Positions 8,610 to 18,720 are shown, counted from the first letter of the stretch. The stretch is DNA of 64,000 nucleotides from a bacterium (GCA_023150945.1 JAKLJX010000003.1:161066-225065); one strand, 5' to 3'. Made by a program: numbers and translations. Notes: generated from the letters alone by a model not told the origin.

Positions 8610-10157
8610 ATGGAAATTACGATCAAGATCAGTGCCCCCGAAGCCGTGCCCTGCGCGGCTTTGCTGCTCATGGTGCCGCCGGTCACCGGCCCCAACGCCG
8701 GCCGCCCCTTGAATCTCCCGCTGCCTGCGCGGTATCTGCCCGCCGTGCAGCAGCGCTGCCAGAGCGGCGATTTTCGCGGCCGCGCCGATGAGATCAACTG
8801 GCTGTACCCGGAGGAAGCGCCGGCACAGCGGCTGCTATTGGCCGGTTACGGCTGGCGCGACGGCGAGGCCGAAGAGCCCAAGTCCGTTCCGCATCTGCAA
8901 CAAGTGATCGCCAACGCGGTCGCCGCCTGCCGCAAGCTCAGTGTGCCGGAATTGTGCGTGCCGGTCGCCGGGGGCCTTGCGGATCAGTTCGGCATGCGCC
9001 AAGCCGGCCAACTGATCAGCGAAGCCGCGATTCTGGCGAATTATCGCTTCACCAAATACAAATCCAAACCGGCCGGCAACGACCAGCCGCTGCGCAGCCT
9101 GACGCTGGTGATCGAGAATGCCGCCGCCAAAGCCGAACTCGAAGCAGGCGTGAAACGCGGCGGCCTGCTCGCGGCCTGGACCGCCTTTGCGCGCGACCTC
9201 CAGAATCTGCCGGCCAACGCGCTCACGCCCGAGCTGTTTGCGCAGATGGCACAAATGAAAGCCGCCGAGTCCGGCCTGAGCTGCCGCGTCTTCGATGAAA
9301 ATATGATTCGCGAGCTGCGCATGGGCGCGTTGCTGGGCGTGGCGCAGGGCAGCAGCAATCCCCCGCGCTTTCTCGTGCTCGAAACGCGCGGACCCGATGA
9401 CACCGACACGATCGTGCTCATCGGCAAGGGCATCACCTTTGACAGCGGCGGCTTGTCGATCAAATCCGCGGAGTCGATGGAGAAGATGAAGTACGACATG
9501 TCCGGCGCGGCGGCGGCGCTGGCCGCCGCGTGCTGTCTGGCGCAATTGCCGGAGCGGCCGCATCTCGTCTGCCTGCTGCCGCTGGCGGAAAACATGCCGA
9601 GCGGCCACGCCTTGCGGCCGGGCGACGTGCTGACGGCCTGCAACGGCAAAACCATCGAGGTCGCAGACACTGATGCCGAAGGCCGTCTCATTCTGGCGGA
9701 GGCGCTGGCCTATGCCGGCCGCTTTAAGCCGCGCGCAGTGATCGATCTCGCCACGCTTACCGGCGCAGTCTTCGCGGCGCTCGGCGAGGTTGCCGCGGGG
9801 TTGATTTCCAACGACAGCGAACTGGCCGGCCGGATCAAGCAGGCGGCGGCGCTCACCGGCGAACGCGTCTGGGAGTTGCCGCTCTATTCCGAATACCTGC
9901 GCAATCTGGAGAGTGAGATTGCGGACATTCGCAATTATCCCGCCAAGAAAGTCGGCGCCGGCGCCAGCCACGGCGCGGCTTTTCTCAGCGCGTTTGTGAA
10001 CGGCTATGCCTGGGCGCATCTCGACATTGCGGCGGTGGCAGTGCAGCAACGCAACACTCCGCTTTGCCCTTCAACTGCCACCGGCTGGGGCGTGCGTCTC
10101 CTGGTGCAGATGTGCAGCGAATGGCAGGCCGAGCGGCAGTCCGCTGCGCGGCGCTGA
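8610..10157 (+). CDS. pepA: Leucyl aminopeptidase (M17), cytosol aminopeptidase
   Basis: This cytosolic hexameric metallopeptidase releases N-terminal amino acids. The protein has 515 residues from ATG 8610, which is preceded by a strong GGAGGAG. The N-terminal macro-like domain covers about 1-170 and the catalytic domain about 180-500. Metal ligands are visible in 'IGKGITFDSGGLSIK' (Lys, Asp), 'MKYDMSGAAAA' (Asp) and 'ADTDAEGRL' (Asp, Glu); the usual Asn before TDAEGR is Asp here. The active-site arginine is in EGR. It stands alone between the nuo terminator and a strong hairpin. Confidence 0.93.
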   Translation: MEITIKISAPEAVPCAALLLMVPPVTGPNAGRPLNLPLPARYLPAVQQRCQSGDFRGRADEINWLYPEEAPAQRLLLAGYGWRDGEAEEPKSVPHLQQVIANAVAACRKLSVPELCVPVAGGLADQFGMRQAGQLISEAAILANYRFTKYKSKPAGNDQPLRSLTLVIENAAAKAELEAGVKRGGLLAAWTAFARDLQNLPANALTPELFAQMAQMKAAESGLSCRVFDENMIRELRMGALLGVAQGSSNPPRFLVLETRGPDDTDTIVLIGKGITFDSGGLSIKSAESMEKMKYDMSGAAAALAAACCLAQLPERPHLVCLLPLAENMPSGHALRPGDVLTACNGKTIEVADTDAEGRLILAEALAYAGRFKPRAVIDLATLTGAVFAALGEVAAGLISNDSELAGRIKQAAALTGERVWELPLYSEYLRNLESEIADIRNYPAKKVGAGASHGAAFLSAFVNGYAWAHLDIAAVAVQQRNTPLCPSTATGWGVRLLVQMCSEWQAERQSAARR

Positions 10158-10175
10158 ACCGATGGTTGGGAGAAT

Positions 10176-10214
10176 CGGGTGAAGCACCGGGCCACATGCC
10201 GGGTGCTTCACCCG
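10176..10214. other. Strong hairpin after pepA, without a T-tract
   Basis: CGGGTGAAGCACCGG pairs with CCGGGTGCTTCACCCG (one bulged G) around an 8-nt loop. It lies 18 bases after the pepA stop. It may end or protect the pepA mRNA. The following bases CTCCTTGCC are not a clear U-tract, so it is not a textbook intrinsic terminator. Confidence 0.5.
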
Positions 10215-10379
10215 CTCCTTGCCGGATGATGGACACTCGTCGTTGCCTCCACCCTCTCCAACCTGCTGTGTGCCGCCGCTGCGGTATTTGCAGGCGCTCG
10301 CCCGATTTTCTGCTGCGCCGTCCGCGCAATTGCTCCTGCTTGATTTTGAGGCTGTCGCCGCTTATTTTGGCCTTTCAGA

Positions 10380-11318
10380 ATGAACGCCTTCACCACAATC
10401 CCCGCGGCTTCCGGCACGAAGCTCGCGCTCGCCTACCCCTTCCGCTTTGCTGCCACGGAGGATTTTTCCGATTATCGCCGTGACGAAACGGGGGTGCCCA
10501 CGGTCTACTATGCGCATCTGCAGCGCTGGGTCTACAATCCCATCACCATCTCCCAGTTCGGTTTGCATCAGCTCTTTCGCTTCGACCGCGAGGGCGACGT
10601 GCGCGCAGCGTTGCAGGCGCAGACCATGGCGGACTGGCTGGCCGAGAATCAGGAAGAATGGCGGCCGGGCATTGGCGCGTGGGTCTTTCGCTTTGATCTG
10701 CTTTTCTATGGTCCCCGCCAGCCGTGGATTTCAGCGCTGGCGCAGGGCCAGGCGATTTCACTACTGCTGCGCGCCGCGCAGTTGGCCAATACCGCAAAAT
10801 ACGAAGAGGCCTGTCGCCGGGCGGTGCGGGCGTTCCATCATTCCGTGGCGGAGGGCGGCGTGGTACAACATTTCCCCGATGGCAGCCCGGTGTTCGAAGA
10901 ATACCCGACCGTCGAGCCCTCGCTCGTGCTCAACGGCCATCTCTTTGCCATGCTCGGCCTGCATGATTACGCCGAATATTTCGGCGACCCCGCGGCGGCT
11001 GCTCTCTTTGCTCAATGCCTGGCAGGTCTCAAGGCCAATCTGGCGCGCTACGATACGGGCTATTGGAACCATTACGATCTCCATCGCAGCGCGCGGCTGA
11101 CCTCCGCGGACTACGTGCGCATTCATGTGCAATTGCTCAACATTCTTGCCGGCCTCAGCGGTGAGGCTTTCCTGGCCGAAACCGCGCAGCGCTGGCAGGG
11201 TTACCTGGACAGTCCCTGGTGCCGTGCTCGGTTCTGGGCCGGCAAAGTTGTCGAGAAGGTGCGGCTGCGGCTGAACAACTACCTGCCGCCGCCGCGTGCG
11301 CTGCGCCAACCTGAATGA
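10380..11318 (+). CDS. D-glucuronyl C5-epimerase C-terminal domain-like protein
   Basis: The 312-residue protein shows the signature of the heparan/alginate-type glucuronyl C5-epimerase C-terminal (alpha/alpha toroid) family: 'WISALAQGQAISLLLRAAQL', then 'EEYPTVEPSLVLNGHLFAML', then 'YDTGYWNHYDL'. The tyrosines and glutamates of these blocks are the residues thought to act in uronate epimerisation in the family. There is no signal peptide, so it acts in the cytoplasm or is used on lipid-linked glycan. It leads a same-strand glycan cluster, and its end overlaps the next gene by 23 bases. The actual substrate is unknown. Confidence 0.8.
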   Translation: MNAFTTIPAASGTKLALAYPFRFAATEDFSDYRRDETGVPTVYYAHLQRWVYNPITISQFGLHQLFRFDREGDVRAALQAQTMADWLAENQEEWRPGIGAWVFRFDLLFYGPRQPWISALAQGQAISLLLRAAQLANTAKYEEACRRAVRAFHHSVAEGGVVQHFPDGSPVFEEYPTVEPSLVLNGHLFAMLGLHDYAEYFGDPAAAALFAQCLAGLKANLARYDTGYWNHYDLHRSARLTSADYVRIHVQLLNILAGLSGEAFLAETAQRWQGYLDSPWCRARFWAGKVVEKVRLRLNNYLPPPRALRQPE

Positions 11319-12048
11319 TCTGATCGGCGGGTGTGCTTTGCCTGAGTCGGCCGCAAAATCGCAAACGATCTACCTCACGCTGGATACCGACTGGTGTCAC
11401 GCAGAAGTTCTGCGCGCGGCGCTGCAACTCTTCCGCGAGCATGATTTGCCGGCCACGATTTTCACCACCGGTGAGTATGCCGCGCTGTCCGCGCTTGACG
11501 ACGGCCGCTGGGAAATCGGCTTGCATCCCAACTGCAGCGAGGTGACGCTGGCGGAATGCGTGAGCCGGATCGCGGCGCTGCGCCGGCTTCATCCCCGGGC
11601 CTTGGGCATTGCGAGCCACGCCATGGTGTGCAGCACGCCGCTGCTCGATTTGTTCCGGCACTGCGGCTTCCGCTATGATCGCAATCTCTTGTGTTACCGG
11701 GTGGCGGAGATGAAGCCGTTCCTGCATCACAATGGCCTGCTGCGGCTGCCGGTCTTTTGGGAGGATGACATCTGGTTCACGGTCGAAGCGGGCGCGCGCT
11801 TCAGCGCCGCCTGGCTGCCGGCCGGCGGTTATCGCTGCATTTTCAATTTTCATCCGATTCATTTGTATCTCAACACGACATCGCGGGCGCATTATCTCGC
11901 GGCCAAGCCGCTGCAGCACGATCCGGAGCAACTCGCCCGGCACGCGGCCGGCGGCTACGGTGCGCGTTCCGTGTTTCTCGATCTCGCCGCCTGCATACAG
12001 CGGCATCAGCTTGCCACCGGTTTGTTGCAGGACTTTCTGACCGCATGA
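11296..12048 (+). CDS. NodB-like polysaccharide deacetylase/deformylase family protein
   Basis: This TIM-barrel-like carbohydrate esterase 4 relative has 250 residues. It starts 'IYLTLDTDWCHAEVL', which gives the first metal-site Asp of the NodB motif. 'WEIGLHPNC' supplies a conserved His, and 'IASHAMVCS' resembles the third motif. Only part of the H-x3-H pattern is seen, so it is a divergent member. The start at GTG 11296 overlaps the upstream gene by 23 bases; TTG 11338 is possible. It shares ATGA with the next gene, a formyltransferase. ArnD, which deformylates lipid-linked Ara4N, belongs to the same superfamily, so a deformylase is as plausible as a deacetylase. Confidence 0.72.
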   Translation: MRCANLNDLIGGCALPESAAKSQTIYLTLDTDWCHAEVLRAALQLFREHDLPATIFTTGEYAALSALDDGRWEIGLHPNCSEVTLAECVSRIAALRRLHPRALGIASHAMVCSTPLLDLFRHCGFRYDRNLLCYRVAEMKPFLHHNGLLRLPVFWEDDIWFTVEAGARFSAAWLPAGGYRCIFNFHPIHLYLNTTSRAHYLAAKPLQHDPEQLARHAAGGYGARSVFLDLAACIQRHQLATGLLQDFLTA

Positions 12049-12974
12049 GCATCGTATTCTTCGGCACCACGGACACGGGCCATCACTGTCTCGCACAAAT
12101 CCTGCGCGCCGGCTTGCCCGTCAGCGGCATGGTCACCGGCTTGCCCGAGTTCGAGATTTCCTATGCGCCGGGCAAAGTCCAAAACCTGCGCCATCGTTCG
12201 TTTCAAGATCTGGCCGAGGCTTTCAGCATTCCGCAGCTCACGTTTCAACGCAAGTTCGATGAAGCAATTCTGCGGACCTTGCGGCAGTGGCAGCCGCAGT
12301 TGTTGGTGGTGATCGGCTGGTATCATCTCATACCTGCAAGCGTGCGGGCGCTGGCGCCGCTGGGCGCGGTTGGCGTGCACTGGTCGTTGCTGCCGAAGTA
12401 TCGCGGCGGCTCGCCGCTGGTGTGGGCGATGCTGCAGGGCGAGGCGGAGACCGGCGCCTCGCTGTTCTATTTGGCAGATAAGGTCGATACCGGCCGCATT
12501 GTCGCGCAGGAGGCGGTGGCGATCGGCGCGGATGATGACGTGCGACAAATGATTTCCAAGCTCAACTTGCTTTCAGGCCGGCTCGTGGTTGAACACCTGC
12601 CGCGCGTTTTGCAGGGCAGCGCGAGTTCGTGGCCGCAAGATGAAGCCGCCGCCACCTATTTCCGGCCGCGCGCGCCGGCTGACGGCGAAATTGACTGGCG
12701 CTGGCCGGCACAGCGCCTCTATGATTTCATTCGCGCGCAAACCCTACCTTATCCCTGCGCCTTCACGTTTCACCGCGGCCAGCGCGTGCGCCTCGTCAAA
12801 GCCACGCTCTCGCCGCGCCGCGGTGCACATACTGCCGTGCGCGCCGGCGACGGCCGGTGGCTCGGCCTGGAAACCATTCTGGCAGAAGAGGAAACAGAAG
12901 TGAGAAACGCGCGCGATTTTTTTGGCGAAGATGAAATCGTTTTCGAAAATCCGCAGGCTGCGCAACTGAGCTGA
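12045..12974 (+). CDS. Formyltransferase of the Fmt/ArnA N-terminal family, probably acting on an amino sugar
   Basis: The protein has 309 residues with the formyl-THF transferase core at 1-200 and an Fmt/ArnA-type C-terminal domain containing 'FRPRAPADGEIDW' and 'YDFIRAQTLPYPCAFTF'. The active-site loop reads 'GVHWSLLPKYRGGSPLVW' and the aspartate is in 'DKVDTGRIVAQ'. The normal catalytic triad is Asn-x-His plus Asp; His112 and Asp148 are present but Asn is Gly110. It overlaps the NodB-like gene by 4 bases and sits near an SDR and an aminotransferase, so sugar N-formylation is a better guess than tRNA formylation. Whether the missing Asn abolishes activity is open. Confidence 0.78.
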   Translation: MSIVFFGTTDTGHHCLAQILRAGLPVSGMVTGLPEFEISYAPGKVQNLRHRSFQDLAEAFSIPQLTFQRKFDEAILRTLRQWQPQLLVVIGWYHLIPASVRALAPLGAVGVHWSLLPKYRGGSPLVWAMLQGEAETGASLFYLADKVDTGRIVAQEAVAIGADDDVRQMISKLNLLSGRLVVEHLPRVLQGSASSWPQDEAAATYFRPRAPADGEIDWRWPAQRLYDFIRAQTLPYPCAFTFHRGQRVRLVKATLSPRRGAHTAVRAGDGRWLGLETILAEEETEVRNARDFFGEDEIVFENPQAAQLS

Positions 12975-13157
12975 GGGCGATCAGGCCGGTGCATAGAACA
13001 AACGCAGAATCGCATCACGCGGGTTTTGTGACAGAATAATCGGGCAGCCCACTGCTGAGAATTTCGCCCGTGCCTCATTTCGTCAAAGGTCTGGTTGAGG
13101 CAGTTCGAAGGGCTTTGGTTTTCAACTGATTTGAGAAGGCGCTGGTAGATTTCCACC

Positions 13158-14162
13158 ATGCAAACATCCTGTTCCATCAAGAGCAAAGCCATTCTCGTAA
13201 CCGGTGGCGCCGGTTTCATCGGCAGTCACTTGGTCGATGCCCTGCTGGCCGGCGGCGCCGCTGCCGTGGTCGCGGTTGACAATCTTTTCCTCGGCAGCCT
13301 GGAGAATTTGACGCAGGCGCGGCAGTCCTCGCGGTTTCATTTCTACCGGGAAGATGCCGCGGAACTCTCCGCGCTCGATCATCTCATCACCAAACATCGC
13401 GTCGAGGTGGTTTTCAATCTCGCCACCAAGGCGCTGCTGTACAGTTTCACCAATCCGGAAGGCGCCTATCTGGTGAATGTCGAGATCATGGCGACGCTGC
13501 TCTATCTGCAGCGCAAGGGCGCCTTTCAGACGTTGATTCATTGTTCGTCCTCGGAAGCGTACGGCAGCGCGCAAACGTTTCCGATGGATGAGAGCCACCC
13601 GTACGCGCCGGCCACGCCCTATGCCGCCGGCAAGGCCGCGGCGGATTTGATGGCGCTCAGCTACGCGCACACGTTCGGCGCCGATCTCGCCATCATCCGG
13701 CCCTTCAACAATTACGGTCCGCGGCAGAATTGCGATCGCGGCCTGGAAGCGGTGATTCCACTGACTGCGGCACGCCTGCTGCGCGGCGAGCAACCGGTGA
13801 TCTACGGCGACGGTTTGCAGACGCGCGACTTCATTTTCGTGGCCGACACCGTGGCCGGCTTGATTGCCGCCTATGAGATTCCGGCGGCGCGCGGCCAGGT
13901 TATGAACCTGGCCTCGGGACGCGAGATCAGCATTGCCGAGGTGATGCGTGGCATTTGTGAGTATTTTGGCTATGACGGACCCATCGAATACCGGCCCGCG
14001 CGGCCGGCAGACGTGCGCCGCCATCGCGGTGACATTCGTCGCGCGCAGGAATTGCTGGGCTTCGCGCCCGCCGTCAGTTTCGAGGAAGGGTTGCGCCACA
14101 CGCTGGATTGGTACACCCACGTGCAGCCGCAAGAACGTGCGTTGGCAACGCATGCCGAGTGA
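13158..14162 (+). CDS. Extended SDR: NAD-dependent sugar-nucleotide epimerase/4,6-dehydratase
   Basis: The 334-residue Rossmann-fold enzyme has the NAD motif 'VTGGAGFIGSHL' at the N-terminus, a catalytic Ser block 'HCSSSEAYGS', and Tyr-x3-Lys in 'TPYAAGKAAAD'. 'RPFNNYGPRQN' and 'GDGLQTRDFIFVADTV' are typical of UDP-/dTDP-sugar 4-epimerases, decarboxylases and 4,6-dehydratases. Sequence alone does not separate these activities. The Ser-Ser-Ser-Glu form looks closest to LegB-type 4,6-dehydratases. It would make the keto-sugar used by the aminotransferase half of the next gene. Confidence 0.85.
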   Translation: MQTSCSIKSKAILVTGGAGFIGSHLVDALLAGGAAAVVAVDNLFLGSLENLTQARQSSRFHFYREDAAELSALDHLITKHRVEVVFNLATKALLYSFTNPEGAYLVNVEIMATLLYLQRKGAFQTLIHCSSSEAYGSAQTFPMDESHPYAPATPYAAGKAAADLMALSYAHTFGADLAIIRPFNNYGPRQNCDRGLEAVIPLTAARLLRGEQPVIYGDGLQTRDFIFVADTVAGLIAAYEIPAARGQVMNLASGREISIAEVMRGICEYFGYDGPIEYRPARPADVRRHRGDIRRAQELLGFAPAVSFEEGLRHTLDWYTHVQPQERALATHAE

Positions 14163-14277
14163 AGACGGTGGGATTGGCGCGGCACGGCAAGCTGCAACCA
14201 CGGCTGCAATGGTCTGTTTGAAATTGAATCATCGTCCCCGATAAGGCTCCCCACTCCCTGAGGCAGGAAGAGAGACC

Positions 14278-16020
14278 ATGAAAAATGTGACCCCGAAAGA
14301 CGTGTTCATCCATGAAACCGCGGTTGTTTCCGCTCACGCCACCATCGGCGAGGGCACCAAAATCTGGCATTATGTGCATGTGCGCGAAGGCGCGAAAATC
14401 GGCAAGCACTGCGTGCTCGGCAAGGACGTTTATGTCGATCACTATGTCACCATCGGCGACGGCGTCAAGATTCAAAATGGTGTCTCGGTTTATCACGGCG
14501 TGACGTTGCAGGACGAGGTCTTCGTCGGCCCCAATGCCGTGTTCACCAACGACCTGCTGCCGCGCTCGCATCACACCACCTGGCGCGTGGTGGAAACAGT
14601 GGTGGAAAAGGGCGCTTCCATCGGCGCCAATGCCACGATCGTGTGCGGCGTACGTTTGGGGGAATACTGCATGATCGGCGCCGGTACCGTGGTGCTGAAG
14701 AACGTGCCGCCGCATGCGCTGGTGGTGGGCAATCCCGGCCGCCTCATCGGCTACGTGTGCGCCTGCGGCCATCATTTGCATCGCGACTATCACATCGCCA
14801 ACACCAATCTCTTTCAATTCGTCTGCGTCTCCTGCAAGCGCGCCTATGCCCTGCCTGGCCTGGGTGAGCAGCGGCCGGAGGTGTTGCGCACCGGCGTGGA
14901 CGGCATTCGCTTCGTGCACCACAATTTCGATGAGGACACCCACACGGCGGTGGCGAGCGTGCTGCAATCTGGTTGGGTGGCAGGCTGCGGCAGCGAATCC
15001 GCGCGTTTCGAGAAGAAGCTGGCGGAACTGTCACACTGCGAGCATGCGGTGGCGATGAACAGTTGCACCTCGGCTCTGTTCGCGGCGCTGCTCGCGCTGG
15101 AGATCGGCCCCGGCGACGAAGTGCTGGTGGCGGATTTTTCCTTTCCCGCCTCCGGCATGGCAGTCAGGCACGCCGGCGCCCAGCCGCGCTTCGTCGATGT
15201 TCGCCTCGACACTTACAACCTCGATTTGGACAAGCTCGAAGCGCTGCGCACGGCCAACACCAGGGCGGTGATGGTGGTGCACACCTTCGGCCAGATGGCA
15301 CCGATGCGCGAGTTGCAGACTTGGTGCCGGGCGCGCGGCTTGGCGCTCATCGAAGACGCGGCCTGCGCCATCGGCGCGAACCACGGCGGCGTGGCGCCCG
15401 GCGAATGCGCCGACCTGGCCTGCTATTCTTTTCACGGCCGCAAGATCATCACCACCGGCGAAGGCGGCGCCGTGGTCACCAACAACGCCGCGCTGTACCG
15501 CCGGCTGCGGGAAATTTCCTCGCTCGGCGTCGACGCTTCGGACAAATACAAAGCCGGCGGACCGCTGCGCTATCGGTTTCATCACCTCGGCTACAACTTC
15601 AGAATGAGTGACATCAATTGCGCCATCGGGTTGCAGCAACTGCGCCATTTGCCCGCGCTGCTCGAACGCCGCCAGGAGTTTGCCGCGCTCTACCGTGAAC
15701 GGCTGGCCGGCATTGCGGAATTGACGCCGCCGTATGCCGATCCCGATGCCTTTCACACTTACCAAGCTTTTGTCTGCCGGGTGAAAGAAGAAAGGCTGCG
15801 TGATCATTTGATGGCGGAGCTGAAGAAGCAAAATATTCACACCACCATCGGCACCTACGCGCAGCATAGCGAGCCGGTGTTCGCTTCGCAAGAAATTTGC
15901 CCCAACTCCCGGCAGCTTTATGAGACGACGCTGGCCCTGCCGTTTCATTCGTTTTTGGGAAAGGCGCAGGTGGAGTATGTGGCGGAGCAGGTGAAGCGCG
16001 CCGTTGCCGAGCGGGATTAG
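14278..16020 (+). CDS. Bifunctional fusion: left-handed beta-helix acetyltransferase, zinc ribbon, DegT-type sugar aminotransferase
   Basis: Residues 1-155 form a hexapeptide-repeat acyltransferase of the WlbB/WbpD type ('[17 protein letters not shown]', '[12 protein letters not shown]'). Residues 160-190 hold a zinc ribbon with Cys161, Cys163, Cys183 and Cys186. Residues 205-580 form a DegT/DnrJ/EryC1/StrS PLP aminotransferase; the PLP lysine is Lys389 in '[14 protein letters not shown]'. Such enzymes aminate a keto-sugar nucleotide and then N-acetylate it, and here both steps lie on one chain. AGGAAGAGAG precedes ATG 14278. The two enzymes are normally separate neighbouring genes; the frame shows no interruption, so the fusion is real in the given sequence. 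Confidence 0.9.
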   Translation: MKNVTPKDVFIHETAVVSAHATIGEGTKIWHYVHVREGAKIGKHCVLGKDVYVDHYVTIGDGVKIQNGVSVYHGVTLQDEVFVGPNAVFTNDLLPRSHHTTWRVVETVVEKGASIGANATIVCGVRLGEYCMIGAGTVVLKNVPPHALVVGNPGRLIGYVCACGHHLHRDYHIANTNLFQFVCVSCKRAYALPGLGEQRPEVLRTGVDGIRFVHHNFDEDTHTAVASVLQSGWVAGCGSESARFEKKLAELSHCEHAVAMNSCTSALFAALLALEIGPGDEVLVADFSFPASGMAVRHAGAQPRFVDVRLDTYNLDLDKLEALRTANTRAVMVVHTFGQMAPMRELQTWCRARGLALIEDAACAIGANHGGVAPGECADLACYSFHGRKIITTGEGGAVVTNNAALYRRLREISSLGVDASDKYKAGGPLRYRFHHLGYNFRMSDINCAIGLQQLRHLPALLERRQEFAALYRERLAGIAELTPPYADPDAFHTYQAFVCRVKEERLRDHLMAELKKQNIHTTIGTYAQHSEPVFASQEICPNSRQLYETTLALPFHSFLGKAQVEYVAEQVKRAVAERD

Positions 16021-16528
16021 GCCATCGGGCGCTCAAAGTCAGAATAAAATTCCAAGAGATTCTTGACCACAAAGCAACCGCTTGCGCCGCGGAGAGCGCA
16101 GAGTTTCAAGATCGAGAGAGTCCTTCTCGGCGGTCTCCGCGTCTCGGCGGTGAGTTGTTGAGTTGATTGACACGGGAGTGTGCCCCAATCTTCACAAGAT
16201 CCTTGCTGGATGACAACTGGATGACAGTGGTGGTGGATACCTCGTGCGAGACAACAGTGTACGAAGGGGGATTATCGCTGCCCGCGGGCTTCAGGTTTCA
16301 GCTTGTCTGATGCCTGGCGTAGGAGTTTGACTCGCTGAAATTGCAGGCAGCGCTTGGCCCTCAATGCGCGCCAAAGCAAAAGAGCCAATCACGCGAGGCA
16401 AGACCAATTTCGGAACACGGGTTCACCAGCAGGGGACTGCTCGAAGGAGAAAAGGGGGATTCGCGCCGTGCATGAGGCGAGGCGGCGATCACATTGGGAA
16501 CTTGTGACCGGCCATCTGCTTCTGCCGC
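16021..16528. other. Gene-poor gap with an inverted-repeat element
   Basis: No convincing gene is seen between the aminotransferase fusion and the DUF2442 gene. The gap holds the inverted repeat at 16087-16150. The rest, to 16528, shows no clear promoter or coding pattern. The DUF2442 gene ends at its right edge. Confidence 0.5.
16087..16150. repeat. Degenerate genomic inverted repeat
   Basis: The left arm CCGCGGAGAGCGCAGAG (16087-16103) pairs imperfectly with CTCCGCGTCTCGGCGG (16135-16150). The preceding ACCACAAAGC and the word pattern resemble the dispersed 'CACAAAGACGCAGAG...' hairpin repeats seen between genes in many bacteria. The resemblance is from memory and was not searched. Confidence 0.45.
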
Positions 16529-17063
<535 letters not shown>

Positions 17064-17373
17064 TGTTTTGGTGATCAGAAGGCATTCGTCAGCTCAGCGG
17101 CTACTCACGCAGGCAAAGATAATGCAGAAACTATGACAATGCAAACTGTTTCTCTTTCTGGCGCATACCGGGCGCATGCGGCGGGCACCGGCAGCGCGCG
17201 TCTTTGGTCAATGCCCAGATGTTGAATTCACCTTAATCAGTCTGTTCTGTGATGATGCGCCTACTCGAGTCTATTCCGACAATCATGGACTGTGCGAAAT
17301 TCCCGCTCCAATTCACCTCAATACTTCATTTTCATGTGGGGCCAAACACCGATCAACAGGAGTTCCAGCAAGC
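17064..17373. other. Gap between divergent DUF4160 and DUF1015 genes
   Basis: An open frame runs through 17176-17373 into the DUF1015 gene, but it has no family resemblance there. An AGGAG at 17358-17362 serves the DUF1015 ATG. No clear promoter was identified. The left half is AT-rich like the DUF pair. Confidence 0.4.
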
Positions 17374-18594
17374 ATGGCTCTTATTCGTCCTGCGACGATG
17401 TTCCTGCCCCGGCCGGAGCTCGCGGCGCGGCTGGCGTGCCCACCTTATGATGTCGTCACGACTGCCGAGGCGCAGCGCCTGGCGCAGGGCAATCCCCTGA
17501 GTTTCCTGCGCGTGGTGCGCGCGGAAATCGATTTGCCGGAGGATACGCCGCTCGATGATGAGCGTGTCTATCGCTGCGCCCGCGAGAATTTCTTGAGTTT
17601 CATCAAAGCCGGTTGGCTGTATGCCAGCGCTGGCCCGCGTCTGTTCCTCTATCGCCTGCAAACGGCGGCGCACGCCCAAACCGGAGTGGTGGCGTGTTGC
17701 AGCGTGGACGAATATGACCGCGGTCTCATATGCAAACATGAAAACACCCGGCCGGACAAGGAGAATGACCGGGTGCAACACATGCTCGCGCTGGCGGCGC
17801 ACGCGGAGGCCGTCCTGATCGCCTATCGCGGCCGCGCTGAAATCGCGGCGCTGGTGGCGGCCGAGTGCCGCGCACAACCGTTGCTGGATTTTCATGCGGA
17901 TGACGGCGTGCAGCACACACTCTGGCAGGCGCGCCAGCCGGAGGCGCTGGTGCAGGCATTCGCAGACGTGCCGCGGCTCTACATCGCTGATGGCCATCAC
18001 CGCTCGGCCGGCGCCAGCCGGGTCCGCAGCCGGTTGCGTGAACACAATGCCGGGCACACCGGCAACGAAGAATACAATTTCCTTCCCGCCACCCTGTTTC
18101 CCGAGGATCAGCTTCGCATCCTGCCCTACAATCGCGTGCTGCGCGGCTTGTCGAACTGGCAGCCGCACGAGTTTCTGCAGCAATTGCGCCGTGACTTTTT
18201 GTTAACCGGCAGCGCCGCGCCCTCGCCTTTGCGCAAAGGCGAGATCAGCTTGTATGTTAATGGCAACTGGCATGGGCTGACTCTCAAACCAGCCACCGCG
18301 GCCGCGCCCACCGCCGGACTTGACGTCACCCGGCTGCAGGAACAAATTCTCGCGCCCTATTTCGGCATTCACGATCAGCGCACGGACGCACGCATCGACT
18401 TCGTCGGCGGCGTGCGCGGTGTCGCGGCGCTGCAGCAGATGGTCGATTCCGGCGCGGCACAGATGGCCATCAGCATGCACGCCACCAGTCTCGAAGAATT
18501 GCTGGCGGTCTCCGACGCCGGCGCGCTGATGCCGCCGAAATCGACGTGGTTCGAGCCTAAGCTGCGCTCGGGGCTGTTCGTGCATCCGTTCTGA
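17374..18594 (+). CDS. DUF1015 (COG4198) family protein
   Basis: The 406 residues from ATG 17374 fit the family length. The start 'MALIRPATMFLPRPELAARL' followed by 'CPPYDVV' is the classic beginning. 'YDRGLICKHENTRPDKENDR' and 'YIADGHHRSAGA' are the hallmark internal blocks, with conserved His, Glu, Asp and His-His residues that look like a metal or catalytic site. The biochemical role is not established; the family often sits beside serine-biosynthesis genes, which are absent here. AGGAG lies 11 bases upstream of the start. Confidence 0.88.
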   Translation: MALIRPATMFLPRPELAARLACPPYDVVTTAEAQRLAQGNPLSFLRVVRAEIDLPEDTPLDDERVYRCARENFLSFIKAGWLYASAGPRLFLYRLQTAAHAQTGVVACCSVDEYDRGLICKHENTRPDKENDRVQHMLALAAHAEAVLIAYRGRAEIAALVAAECRAQPLLDFHADDGVQHTLWQARQPEALVQAFADVPRLYIADGHHRSAGASRVRSRLREHNAGHTGNEEYNFLPATLFPEDQLRILPYNRVLRGLSNWQPHEFLQQLRRDFLLTGSAAPSPLRKGEISLYVNGNWHGLTLKPATAAAPTAGLDVTRLQEQILAPYFGIHDQRTDARIDFVGGVRGVAALQQMVDSGAAQMAISMHATSLEELLAVSDAGALMPPKSTWFEPKLRSGLFVHPF

Positions 18595-18720
18595 TCGTTG
18601 CGCCAGGCACACAGGCAGATGATTGCTGCCGGCTCCTGCTTGCGCGGAAGGCGGTTGCCCGCGAGGCACCCACTCCAGTTGTCATCGACCTTCGTGCAGA
18701 ATTCAGGCAGGAGAAAAGGC

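Noticed and set aside
12045..12974. Methionyl-tRNA formyltransferase (fmt) as the main call
   Set aside because: Its context is glycan genes, no def or tRNA gene is nearby, and the ArnA-type C-terminal motif fits sugar enzymes better; the possibility is kept open.
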